From contig NC_089749.1 of the NCBI RefSeq assembly GCF_040412425.1, positions 15,375,162 through 15,439,161 of the forward strand: 64,000 nucleotides of DNA. Direction: 5' to 3'. This DNA is from Macrobrachium rosenbergii (taxonomy: Eukaryota > Arthropoda > Malacostraca > Decapoda > Palaemonidae). The notes under the pieces are model-generated. The model was given only the letters and a program-made list of their open reading frames with translations. It did no database searches and was not told where the DNA came from. Each line of letters starts with the position of its first letter. Positions within the stretch are counted from its first letter, which is position 1. Of this stretch, positions 12,643-26,274 are shown one piece after another. Made by a program: the position numbers and the translations under genes.

Positions 12643-15323
12643 TTATATGACTTGCCAAAGCAGCACCACTCAAGACAAGATGTTACCCGATCGGACTAGT
12701 TTCTCTCTCTTACAGCAGCATTTCATTATTCATAAAACACACTAAGAAAACTGCTTCCTAAGATTGAGCAAGCCGATTTTTTTTTTCTTGGACGGGCCCT
12801 TAGGACGCAACACTCCACTTTCAAGTTAAAATCAAGGCAGAGAAACGAAGAGCTGTTTCAACGCGATATTTCGCAAGAGTGACTGCCATTTATTTTTACA
12901 ATGTGCCTTGCATTGTTGACATTCAACAAATGCACTTAATACGAACAAATGATGCAATCACGTCCAGTTCTCCTCGTACGACTTTCAAATGCAAATATTG
13001 TGTTCATCCTTCATATAAGAAACTGTTAAAAATTCAATCGCAAGATTAAAAAAAAAATTAACAATCTCTTGACAAAAATCCCCGATATACCATAAAAGTA
13101 AAAGAAATGCACTAGTCATTCTCATTTGGAGAATAATTCTCTGCACTGAGAACAAAGGATTCCACGAAACTGGAAACTCGTCATATATAGCACGACACCC
13201 ATATTACCCAGTCGAATGCACCCCAAGGTAATTATAGTGGCCGATAAACCCCCATTTTATGACGATCTTGCGTGCTACGCAAACAATTAACTCTATATCT
13301 CGGTAATAAACGACGCAGGCTCATTATCCAGGGTTAGCTGAGGGGGGGGGGGATAAAGATAGGATAAGGTGGGAATGTCCTAGTTTGTAGATGCCAAGAT
13401 ATACTACTGCCCTACATTTCCATAGGAAACATGTAGGCTTCGTGGGCCAAATATTTGCTTTGTTTATAAACTACATTCAGTGTGTCCTTGAACAAACCTG
13501 TCGTGTCCTTGTGTAAGCCTGTAATTCTGGTTCCCTCGGGGGCCCAATATGAAGGTACTAAATGAGAGACTTCTTCAGTTTTTTTTTTCTTTCTTATTAA
13601 CAACTCGAATTCCAGGTAACGCGATCCCAGACCCCCAACCCGCAACCCCCCCCCCAACCAAGAGAGGAAATGATCACCGCATCAAAGCCCACTCACAGAA
13701 AATTGGATATCAACAGTAGAGCGAGTAAAATATTTATGGAGAGAGATTTCAAACTGTAGGGAAAACTCTTCTCTAACAGCTAGTAATGAAATTTAGAAAC
13801 TTATAATTATAACACACGTAAATGCGTAGAAATTTCAAAAGGAACCAAATTTCAAGTTTCATACATAATGATGGTTGAGTAAAACAGCCTACAAATATTT
13901 ATCAGATTTATTCCCTCACCTGCAATTTACTTGCTTTACAATAAAACTAAAGCTCCATCGATATGGGTCTGTATTGAAGGCCTCAATTTGATTCAGCACA
14001 CTCAATCTCCAAGCCAAGTTCCCCAGTTTTTTTTTTTTTTTTTTTTTAAGATTCCAATCTAAAACACCTGATTAAAAATTTAACATACGAATGCTTACGA
14101 TGTCAAGAAACAACACACTCCACAGCCAAGTCTTTAAGAAGGACCATTTTTCAACCTATAAGGCTTCCTGCCAATTAGATGTTTATTATACCAACATCTA
14201 TTTATCACGACTGACTGCAAGATTGGGATTGCAGTATAAATCAATTAACATTCGCTAGTATATCGCCATTAGATATTTCTAAAGTTTTCCATTAGGAAGG
14301 AATGACGGTGCAACGGACTGAAAAATATATGTAAAGAGCACATCCATGAATGGAAAATGAAGGCAAGTATAAGGTTTGATAAAGTAATATTGAAAAAGTG
14401 AAAATACTGGCAATACAAAAAAACAGGACATATGAAACCTATATAAATTTGATCAACAATGACACATATACCACCCGTGAAACCGTTGATGAACTTTTCC
14501 ACGATAAGAAACACATTACTCCTATCGCATTCTGCATTCTTCAAAAGTCTTCAGCAGGAGATCTGGCAACTGAATGGGTAGTGAGTGCCTAGTGCCAACG
14601 CGTGTATCTCTCTCTCAAATAACCAGCCAACTACGTACATAGCCTTCTATGCACTGTCCACGTTTCCATCTCGTGTACACTCGCGTGCACACATTTCTTT
14701 ATTTTACTTTACTTACACAATAGACATTTTAAATTAAGAATTACAGTATTGGTTAAACGATTACACGGCGTACCATCTATGAACACGAATGCGTGTTATT
14801 AGAAATTAACGAATTTGATAAAAAGTTATCCAACCCTGTTTAAATCACAAAAGCCGTGTCCGATGTCCACTGTCATTTTTAAATAAAAGGACTAAATTAT
14901 TCATCTATATTGATTGTTCCCCCCTACAGGGCTCTCAACACAAGTAAATAATGCATGATACATACAAACATACATATATACAAAGCGTGTATGCATAAAA
15001 CAGGTATTAAAATGGGCATGGCTATTAGCACAAAAAGACTTGTAGACATGACTTACACAACACAATGTATTACAACAATTCGCGTGGTTATATTGAAAGA
15101 CAACTGCTGATAGATGCCTTGTCACTGAATGCATTTCAAAGGCAACTCATCTCATTAACATCACCTGCCCAACAAGCTTTCAGGAAAAAAAATGAGTAAA
15201 CAAAACTCCGTCGAGTTAAATGTTACAGCAAGGATCCATTCAAACAGCAAAAACGCCTATGACAGGAAATCGAGTTTCCACATAGAATTTTTCCTTGGTA
15301 ACAAGGAAGACAAGGAAAAATTC

Positions 15324-15380
<57 letters not shown>

Positions 15381-15836
15381 GCCTCTTCAAGTCAAGGACA
15401 CCAGAACGTCAGAGGGGAAAAAGGAATACCCATTTACGATGCAACAATACGTCCCTAGCGTTCTCCTTAAGAAGTATATAATAAGGAGAATGGGAAAATT
15501 CAACTCACAAAACCAAAATAATAAAACTCCAACAATACCAGCTCTAACAAGCCGAAATTAGCAATGAAATATTACACAAACTTATCACAAATAAGTAAGT
15601 GCCTCCCATTCATTTTCCGCAATCTGGCACAGTGCCAAATAGGTCACTCACAAGACCTTGGGCTTATCACGACGAGATAGGAAGCAACTTCTAAATTGAA
15701 AGGAGCTATCCAGTGATAGCTGTGGCTGACAGGGTGTGAAATTATTGTTCACCACACATCATGGATATCCCCACTCTTCTGACGGGTGTGCTCGTCTTAA
15801 TAGACTTGGATTGACTGGATAATTTCTTCTGAATTC

Positions 15837-15872
<36 letters not shown>

Positions 15873-16417
15873 TTCCCACTGCCAACACCAATATCCACTG
15901 ATATGTAAGTACACTTTCCCACTGCCAACACCAATATCCACTGATATGTAAGTACATTTTAAATATCTGTTTTCAAAGCCTTGACCAAATTAACAGTTTG
16001 CGACACAAATACGAAGTTCAGTATTAACACTGATGGTCAGTATAACATTAAAATTGTATTATATTTACGCTCTATTAAAGAAACTTGCTTATCTCTCTAC
16101 AGTTCAAAAACATGACTTCACTCAGAATAAACATTAGCAATTACTGCACCAGATTTCACAAGAATTGGGCATGGCTGCAGATCTGCATGGTTAAACGGAA
16201 GGGAGAGAGAGAGAGAGAGAGAGAGTATATCTTAGTTTATGCCAGACCACTGAGCTGATTAACAGCTCTCCCTGGGAAAACTGGCCGAAGGATAGACTTA
16301 TTTTGCGTGGCTAGAACCAACTGGTTACCTAGCAACGGGACCTACAACTTATTGTGGAATCGAACCATATTATGACGAGAAATGAATTTCTATCACCCAC
16401 CTCTCCAATGAAGAACT

Positions 16418-16461
<44 letters not shown>

Positions 16462-17851
16462 ACATAGTAAAATTCCCTTCTTTGTTACCATCCAACCAAA
16501 ATAAACCCTGGTCTAGAGACTACAGGGAACCAAGGCAAAATACCTTGGGCCAGGCCCTGACTCCACTGACCCCTACCCTCCTCTACACAGCATCCCTCGA
16601 CATCCTATACCCTCCCATACGTGGCAACAGCATCCCCACAGCACGTTGAAAGCGGCATGGACGGCGGACGAGGAGCCGGGAACTAGTAGACGCGACTATG
16701 GGTGTAACCAAGTTCAAGCTGCTATGCTGGAAACCCACGTTTAGATCCACGTGACACGTTGCAACCAGCAATGGTGGGGGAGGGGGTGGGTTCCTGGAGA
16801 CCCATTTCTCTCCCCCCCCCTACCACTGACCCAACCCCTCCCGTCCACGTGTGCGACTGCATGATAAAACCTCGATGTTACATAATGCAGTGAAGGACAT
16901 AAACATATGACTTATCCGTTACCTAATTAGGAAGAAATGGTCCGGTTTTGTTAGCTGGAATAGTAATGGTTCTGGGTCTTAAAGTAGCCATACATGCCTT
17001 TCCATTTCTTCCAATATGTTATAGACTGTTCGTGTTGAATTTCCTTACGAAATAATCCTGTTACCTGCAACAAGGAAGTCTGCAATATGAGCAACCCTGA
17101 GAAATGAGAGGACCGGTAAGCTAATGGTGCGATGAGTCTTCCTTATGTTGATGCTACTTCCTACTATAGATTAATTCCTGTCACATACTTGGTATGGTCC
17201 ACCGTACATCTACAGCAGTTCCCGTTGAAAAGGGAAATGTTTGATTCTTTGTAAATAAGCCTCGTACTGCGGATATTATCTATAAAATCGCTGTCAAAGA
17301 TATGCTTTTTGACTGTGTAATTTGTTAACCCTTTGCACAGTCTTGGACGCAAAGATTCCTTATTCATAATAGTTATAATTACAAATATTTATGTAAACAA
17401 ACAGGTTATAGCATCCTTCACCATACTTCCTATTATTTTTATAGGCGCTGAGTCCCTAAATCTTTTGATCGACCACCGGTATCCAACGACCCTTGCCTTC
17501 ATCTCAAAGGCAAATTTGTTCCCCGTCTGTCCTCACTTTCATTTCAGTTAATACTTTTCTTCGATCTTTTTGGTGCTTGCCACGCGTTACTCACAGCATC
17601 AGCGTTCGCTCAAACAGCAGCAGCAGAAGAAGAGTCTTCGCGGAAGTGTGAAGGTGTTGAAATTTGAGAATGACTGGAATGGTTCACCAAAACGCCTCAA
17701 TTTTGTTCCGCAATTCAACTCCCCGAATAATATACTGTAGATTGAGATTACATAATTAGACTTTCGTCTTCTCAACTGTCTTTCTCTTTTCCACATTAAT
17801 ACTCTATCTGCGGGTTTAGTCTCAAAGGACTGTGAGAGAGAAAAAATATAA

Positions 17852-17941
<90 letters not shown>

Positions 17942-20900
17942 TACCAACAATTAATACCCTATCTGCGAGTTTAGCCTCAAAGGACTGAAAAAATATATAT
18001 ATAGTTTACCAACAACTGAAGCTAGGGTAGTTTTAATATTCCAACCACAAAATAAATCGAATAGAGTGACTTTTCCTCCTCAAAGAACGACGACTGTAAA
18101 ACGAGCAATGCTGTAAATAACAGCTGTGAAATTGTGTTACCACAAGTGCCTGTGGGCGAGCTCACCCAAGTCCCCAGGCTTGTACACCACAGATCATCAC
18201 ACCTCGTCTGTAAACACAACGCTATCGTCAGCCAGTTTATCAGTGCTAGACATCATTTGGCGCTGATACGGTTTGATTACATTATTTGGCTAAAATTATG
18301 TCTAAGTCTGCAATATTAATGGCGACGTTTACTAAACTTAAGCAAAATCAAATTGGCCTTCTAAGCCTTTAAGATAGCCCAAATAACACATACCATTTTT
18401 TTTTCTTGAACCAAAAAAGAACATTGTCCTCTACATTGCTGAAGTAAGTTGGAAGACGCAGTAAAGAGTAAACTGTCTACTAATAATACAGTACAAGACA
18501 GTTCCTTCCAGTTACGGAATTATTCAGTCATTTCTAAGAGCAGAGGACAACAGGTCAGGCAAAAGTGTCCCTTTTCAAGGCCAGACCAGAAGAAAAGAGA
18601 GGAAACAAAATTCTAGTAATGAGGGATGGGGTTTGACCACTATTATATTCATGAATTATGTCATTACAATTCACAAGGTCACAGATGCCGTGGCTTAACC
18701 AAGAGGCTTCGTGCAAATGCAGTTTATCTTCAACAACAATTATTTCTCTCAAAAATACCCTATGCCCTCTCCTTTCCTTCCACCCCACGCACCGGCTCCG
18801 CCAACCCCCAGATCAATAAACACGTCCGGGAGCCGACGCGGACACCATTGCATTTGCAACACATACGAAACGGGAAAACACCCTGACGAAGCTGACCATA
18901 TGCACCAACGAGAGCCAAAAATCATTATGTATTTAAATACCGTAGATTATATGCATCAACGAATCATTAAAATCAGCGGCGTATTCATAAGGTATATTCA
19001 TTCATGTAAACGAAAACGCTTGACAAAATACACTAAATCCAAAAACATGACACGTCAAACTTTATTGGTTAATTAGCACTAATGGAATGGAATATAAAAT
19101 TTAGGCCAAAGGCCAAGCGCTGGGACCTATGAGGTCACTAGGCGCTGAAAGGGAAATTGTGAGAAAAAAGGTTTGGAATGTGTGACAGGAGGAAAACTTT
19201 GCAGTTACACTAAAAAAACAATTGTTCGATTAGCAATCATGAAAAACATCATGAACACCGAGTGGTGGAACTTGAAAATACTCGGTTCCTTCGACGCAAT
19301 CACCCTGCAGCGGTTGTTCTTCAGCATACCAAGAAGCTCTCCAAAGAACTGATTCAGAGAGTTCAGCCCCGTTTCATTTCATAATTCAATTATTATTCTA
19401 TAAACTCAATCTAGCTGTAGTGTTTTCCATCAACTCTGACGTCTACTTAAAAAAAATCGTCAGAATTGGACAATCATTCTTTTACCAAAATAATAAAAGC
19501 TAAAGAAAAGTGTGTGGAAGTTGGAATCATACTTAATTTAGGGAAGCCACTGCAAGACCGTTATTGATCAAGCACCATCGACGTCCTGCCCAGTAAAAGT
19601 AAATTTCGTGCGACAACGATACTGTTACAAGGAGATGACCTTTCCCCACATCCAGCATCCCTATTTTTAGAGCGCGGGGTTGCTCAATCAGTCGCTGACT
19701 TGACCGTTAAAGTTGATAAGCAGGAAGATTTAAATTTCCTTTCAGTGCCACGCAAACTTGATGATGCTGTGGGTTGCTCAAGACCATGGGCAAAACCGCC
19801 ATTGTTGGGGGAGGCGGGGAAAAGGGAGGTCTTAAGTGAACCTAGGATACTTGAGATATTTAGATCTTCAGATGGTCATAGGACATCCTCGATCCTATGA
19901 TATGTGTTCTGATACTTATATCTACGGAAATGGTCCTCTCTTTGTACCAGTAATACCTAGAGACACAGGTACAATTATCTATGTGCATTACATTTTAAGA
20001 AGGCCCAAGAGATTTGTTCCACTTAATGACCGACTTTCATATTAATCAGAATCGTAAATTCCCTTCCGATCTCGACCTTCAGAAAGAATAAAAGTGGTCC
20101 CAAGTCGCTAAGCTGACATTCAAGGAGAGATCACTAAGTAACTGCTAGCCTTTTATATCCTACGAGTCATTATATGGACAAGAGTACTTCAGAGCACTTT
20201 TCATAATCAATCTGACTCCCTCTTGAAAGAAAGGCGGGTCGTGAAGAAAAAAATAAAAAATAAAAACTGTGATGCTGACGATATGACTTTTACGTGACGG
20301 TTTTGTTGTTGGACTTCGGTGTCTTGTCACGCGATGGGACTTTTCAGGACTTCTGGGGATGTTATTCCTGTAATGAGTCACGTTATCACCAGATACGACT
20401 GCGCAGTTATTTCTCTGTTTTCTAAGGTATAGGTGAAAGACTACATTCAATGCAGTATGTAGCTAGTCTGTCCAAATATCATTTCGAAAGAAACAATCTA
20501 AAAGCTACTCTGGAAAGTCTTCCACTATTAAAAATAACGGTTTATATACTCTTGAAAGTATTCCACTATTAAACATAATGGTTTACATACATTGTTACAA
20601 TAAAGCTTTATATATATTGCATTACAAGGCTACAATACAGAGGTTAATGAAATTACGACCACACTAGCATACTGGCTAAGATTTACACGACTACATTTTT
20701 TGTGCAACCGACTACATTAGTTTTTGTAAAAAATTAAATTCTAAGCTGACTACCAAGCACCGTTTGAGAGACGAAAAATATTATTATTATTATCAGAATA
20801 TGAACCCTTTTCATATGGACCAAGCCCACAGGGCGTTCTTTAGGAAGAAGAGGTAAAAGGAAACTACAGAAAGAAGAGATTATTACTCTGCACACTTCCA

Positions 20901-21834
20901 TCTTTATATCAGACGACACTCCATTCTCCTCCGGCTTATTGCTCGAGTCCTCGCCACCTCAATCGATCGGTGAGTCTTCCCTAATTTCGATGGAAGAGAT
21001 CACTCCGATGAATTCGGGCACACGCACCACTCCTCTATTTACAGCTTGGGTACTAGGTTCAAAAAAGACCCCTATCTATCCCTTGAGTTCTGGGTTCAAA
21101 AAAGACCGTGGGCAAAGACCCAATCTCCAAACCCGTGACAACGAGAGAAAGAATTTTATTTTTCCATTTATTTTTTCTAAAGTGCAAAAACGGGAGATTT
21201 TCTCGACTGGAAATTCCCAACTGTCCTACAGATATTCTAAGCAGCTATTTGTTAATTACAAAATGTTTTAATATCAATTCAATGGTCAATTCAAAGGTCA
21301 GAGTTCTATTAAACTGGAGACTCTCTCTCTCTCATAAAGTAAGCAAGCGTGTCATCAACCACCATGATATTTTACTAAATTCAGAGCAGTTATTTACGAC
21401 AAATATATAGAGGAGGGATAGCCGGTTTTCCCATGTCCAAGTATGACGAACACCAGGATTAATAGAGTACTCTGTTAATCCTGGATGAACACAAAGCAAG
21501 AGCGGTACAACCGGTGCTTTTCAGAGTAGGCCAAGAGATTATGAGTAAAAAAGCACTTGCGCCATTAAAACAATTTTTTAATCAGGTAAACATTAGTGTT
21601 CAACTATCAATGTGGGTCATGCATTATCTTCACCTGTCTCTTTTACGCAATACCTAAGGGCAGTAGAGACAGAAGAATAAGTCCATGCTGCCACAACATG
21701 AGTACTTGTACTGAAACAACTCAAGTTCTAATGAAAATCAAACTATTTCCATAAATTGTATAAGATCGCGAACACACAGTTACCGGTCGAGACACTAAAC
21801 GCGACCTTACTTTTTAAAAGTAACAGGTCTCGTG

Positions 21835-21910
<76 letters not shown>

Positions 21911-22113
21911 CCATTCCTTAGCTAGCTGGCTGACAGCATCAAGGACTGTAGATGGAAAAAACGTCTACGTAAATAAAAAAAACATGTGTCATTTCTCCCC
22001 GAGCAAATGACATAAGGGGAACATACTTTAAAGAGGTTTTATATAAACAGTAGACAAATTCATCCCCATTTTTTAACAAAACTCTGTCTTATCTCTCTTG
22101 ATCCACTTCCTTT

Positions 22114-22189
<76 letters not shown>

Positions 22190-24672
22190 CTTGCGCAGGT
22201 AGAGGTAGAGGTAGGAAGTGGGAAGAAGAAAACCTGCTCAAACCGGTTGTCGTTCCCGTCTGGGGAAGCTCTGGTATGAAAAAGCCGGCGCCTGGGCCCT
22301 GTAGTAGATTATATAATCTCGACGTGCCAAAGCAGACTTTTAAATTCATTCAGGTCACATGCCAGCATTCAAAATAAACAATAATCCAACACATGAAACA
22401 TAATCCTAACTTCTGGTTATGTTAAACATGTCTCAGGTAACACGACCATATAATCCTGAATTCTGGTTATAATAAACATCACGTCACAGGTAAAACAATA
22501 ATAATTTTGTAAGGTTATGTAATGACAACACCAAACGTGACAGACAATCCATGTTAGGTGGATAGAAATAAAAGAAAAAGATTAATCTGGCTATCAATAC
22601 GACAAATGTTATTGCAGTGACCGAATCAACGGCAGCTACATTAACACACCTAACCCAAACACAAAATTGACAGATGACATTTACATTTTTTTTAGACAAT
22701 TCTTTGTTGGAAAAAGGAAATTTAAAATGACAGCAAACCTAGATATCAATACAACAAATTTTTATTGCAGTGACCGAGTAAATGGCAGCTAAGTTAACCC
22801 ACCTAACCCAGACACAAATCTGACAGATAACATGACATAATTTTCTTTCCCGCAGAGGCTGAACTGACGTCTCTTGACAATAGGAAGGGGGAAAGTGCTT
22901 TCTGACACTTCATCCCGATGTCAAGCAAAACTAGAACGGAAGCCATGACACCAATAGCTGATAGAACATTACATTACAGGCACAGACATATTCTGAAAAA
23001 GAAGCAGGCCCACTTAATATGCAATAAGAAACTCCAAAAGATCAAACTCTGATCCACAGGTCACAAAAACAGAACATTCAAAGAAGTAGGTTGGAACCTC
23101 AAACATAACGCATCAGTCAATAATGAGAGTTACGCCACTATTGACGCAACAACTGCACTCAATATCGATTTTATACGGTAATACCATCAGATAACGATCA
23201 ACAACCTAATCTTTTCCTAGATCCTGTATTTACTTTATTACGGCAATACCATCAGATAAGAATCTACTATCTTATCTTTCACTGGAGCCATTATCAAGAA
23301 CTGTCATCAAACAGAAGCGAACCTATTCATAACTCTGAACTGAATCGTGATCAATACCCGATCTCTACTTTATAGTTTTCACAACACAAGCCAGAGTTCA
23401 AACACAGACTGACTCCTTAGTAATAAAACTGTCCCCTGACCTTGTCTTACTAAGCCGTGACACTGACTTTAGGCCCAGAACATGAAAAACCTCGTGACAC
23501 TGACCTACAACACAGACCCTATCGGCTTAGTATACCACCACAACAGTCAACTAATAAAACACTTGAGACAAGAAACACCTCTCGATTCTGAAGCCCATCA
23601 CTAGAGGGAACAAAAATTTACTAACGACTGCCAACTCAGCTTTGATGAATTCCACAGAGAGAGAGAGAGAGAGAGAGAGCCAAACTTAAGTGTCAGCAAA
23701 CAGAGGTGGACGTCTATCCTCAGGGAATGTCAAAGACTTCAACCATGGCAATTATAACTCATACTATTATCTACAAAAGGGAAAACTACGTCCTCTTGGA
23801 GATATGATTAGAATTTCAGCAGCTTATCACATTTTAAAAGATCGTTGTCCGGCTAAAATAAAAACTAAACCTACACACACAAGCCTTAGAGATTGGCAAA
23901 CTGTCAATGATACAAAACTCGAAAGAAAATCTTGTCCCTCACCTACAGTCAAAGGACAATTTCTCGTTAAAAATCAAAATGGTTATTGCTTAAAAACAGA
24001 AAAAATGGTCTACTAAAAAAAAAAAAAGGTCTACTAGTTTAAAAAAACAAAACGGCCAATTGCTTACAAACCAGAGGGGGTATTGCTTAAGCAAGAAATG
24101 CCTTTGTTTTAAAAACTAATTAAAAAACAAAAGCCCAAATGCTTAAAAAACACAAAGGCACATCTATTGCTTAAAAAAACAAAAAGGCCTAGCGCCTAAA
24201 AGCCAATCCATTAAAGCCACATGATTCACTTCCTCGGACGGTGGGAAGGAAATTGGCAGCAAAAAGTGTTTGAGAAGCCAAGTGCAAAAAGCCGGGCACT
24301 TTCCATGTCTGAAATAAAAGAATACAAAACAAGTACAACCGACATTCCTGCAAAAAGCCAAGATAAGATTTCACATTCCTTAGCAGGCAATGGAAGCACG
24401 GTCTAGCAAGCGTGAGCCTCAAGCCAGTTACACAGGGTCACGTTGAATAAGAACGTGAAGGGTGAGAGAAGAATTAGACGTTTTATGGAGATGCTACCCA
24501 CTGCTTAGTAATGACACCTACATTCCTTGACACCAATGGAACGAAACACATTTGTAAATTACCAGTACTTTTAATAAGAGATCTCTCTGTATTTCCCTTT
24601 ACCTTAATGAAGACCATGTTCTTTGGAAGCTTGACCTTCGAGTCAATGGTCTTGTCCCATAGATTTCATCTT

Positions 24673-24725
<53 letters not shown>

Positions 24726-26238
24726 CAACAACAATCTTAGTAGCTTCTCCTCCAGCGGACTTTCAGGCTCACAGTAGTAAGTAGTTGTTTTTGGCTGAGC
24801 TGGCTTTATGCCAGCACGGGCTCTTGCCCATGAAGCAACCCGTAAGGGTGCTCCCAGAACCCAAGACCAAGGTCTAAGACTATTTAGAAAGTTTCTCAAA
24901 AGATATAAAAAGAAAATTATACAATAACATATATATATACACTATATATAATATACATATAATTAAATACACATTATATATATATATATATATAATATAT
25001 GGGGATCGCCTTATAAACCGGAGTAAAAGATATATAAATGGTGATGGCCCCTGGCTTTCCTTTAAGCTATAGACCAAGTAAGGCAATTCTATCGCATACT
25101 AAATATTACACCCCCTTTACTATCGAAATGAACATAACGATACAATATACGAACCCACGACCACCAGTGTGTATTTGAGCAAAACAAACATGCAACCGCA
25201 AGGCAGAGAATTTCTCCCACAAATGTGAACGAAGCTACTGATCAGTAAAAAGGGGGATGGCTCGAGGCGAGGATCTTGGCAGCTTCGCCATAATGGATAT
25301 TTACAAACAGTGCAAACGCCAAGTCATGACTAAATCAAATAACTCCAAACAACCAATGCGAGGTAAACAAAACAACAACTTTGCAGCAAACTCCTTGAAA
25401 GCAAAACAAGCAGCAGCCTGAGCCTCAATATCCGAAACAAGAAAGGAGAAACACAAACAAAAACTAAAACGACATACTGTCAGAACACAGCCGCATCACG
25501 AGCCCAGGTACTAGTGGCAAATGTCCTCCCAACCTTCGCGTCAAGGTCACTACTATTCTAGGATCCCATTGCATAATGACGCACGAAGTAAACATTCTTT
25601 ACCGGTCAGGGGAATTACATGACACAAAAAGAATCAAGATCATTCAGATAAAAACAGCACGTGATATGCTAAAGAAAGTGTTAAATCTGGTTACGTGAAG
25701 TGAAAGGAAGGCTTCTCCATAAAACCGGAAATCGGTCAGCCTAAACTTACTGTCACATCTTTGGCTAGAGGACGTAGTCTAAGTTTCTACGTAATTCATT
25801 ATTTATAAAATACTTTCTTACATATAGTCTTGCGTCTGGCGTGCGCATCTTAATCTCTGAAAATCCGTTATGCGAGGGCAATTTCGAAAAGGCTAGACGC
25901 AAAAATCCTTTCCTGTGGGCCAAAGATTAGACTCAACATACGGAACTTATTACATATGGGACTCCTATGCCGCAACCACTACCGCAAAGATGTGGCAGAT
26001 AATAAGGACCATACAAAGAATTCAAGACGGCATCCAGGCAGTTTTTTTCCCAAGGTCAACATAGAGATGGAAATGGGGGCAGTGGTGTGTTGGGGGGAGA
26101 GAAGGAAGAGAGAAAAGCGGGGGGAGGGGGGAGCTTACAGATTTGCCCGCAGTGCGTCAGACATCGGGCTAAAAACGACACGTTTTTATAGCATATGGGT
26201 TGATAAAACCATGGGAAGGCGACAGCACCCTGGAGACC

Positions 26239-26274
<36 letters not shown>

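Noticed and set aside
12413..12745. 110-codon ORF with a long Arg-Glu repeat
   Set aside because: The repeat is simply a translated GA microsatellite; no other coding evidence. The same applies to 15192-15458, 25956-26372, 22089-22349 and 28017-28226.
18711..19076. 121-codon plus-strand ORF in intron 1
   Set aside because: No motif, composition shifts along its length, no splice or start context that stands out.
23690..24016. 108-codon plus-strand ORF in intron 1
   Set aside because: Starts beside a GA tract and ends in a degenerate A-rich repeat; no recognisable protein feature.
24511..24777. ORF with a poly-Asn run
   Set aside because: Product of the AAT microsatellite; also the case at 12155-12349.
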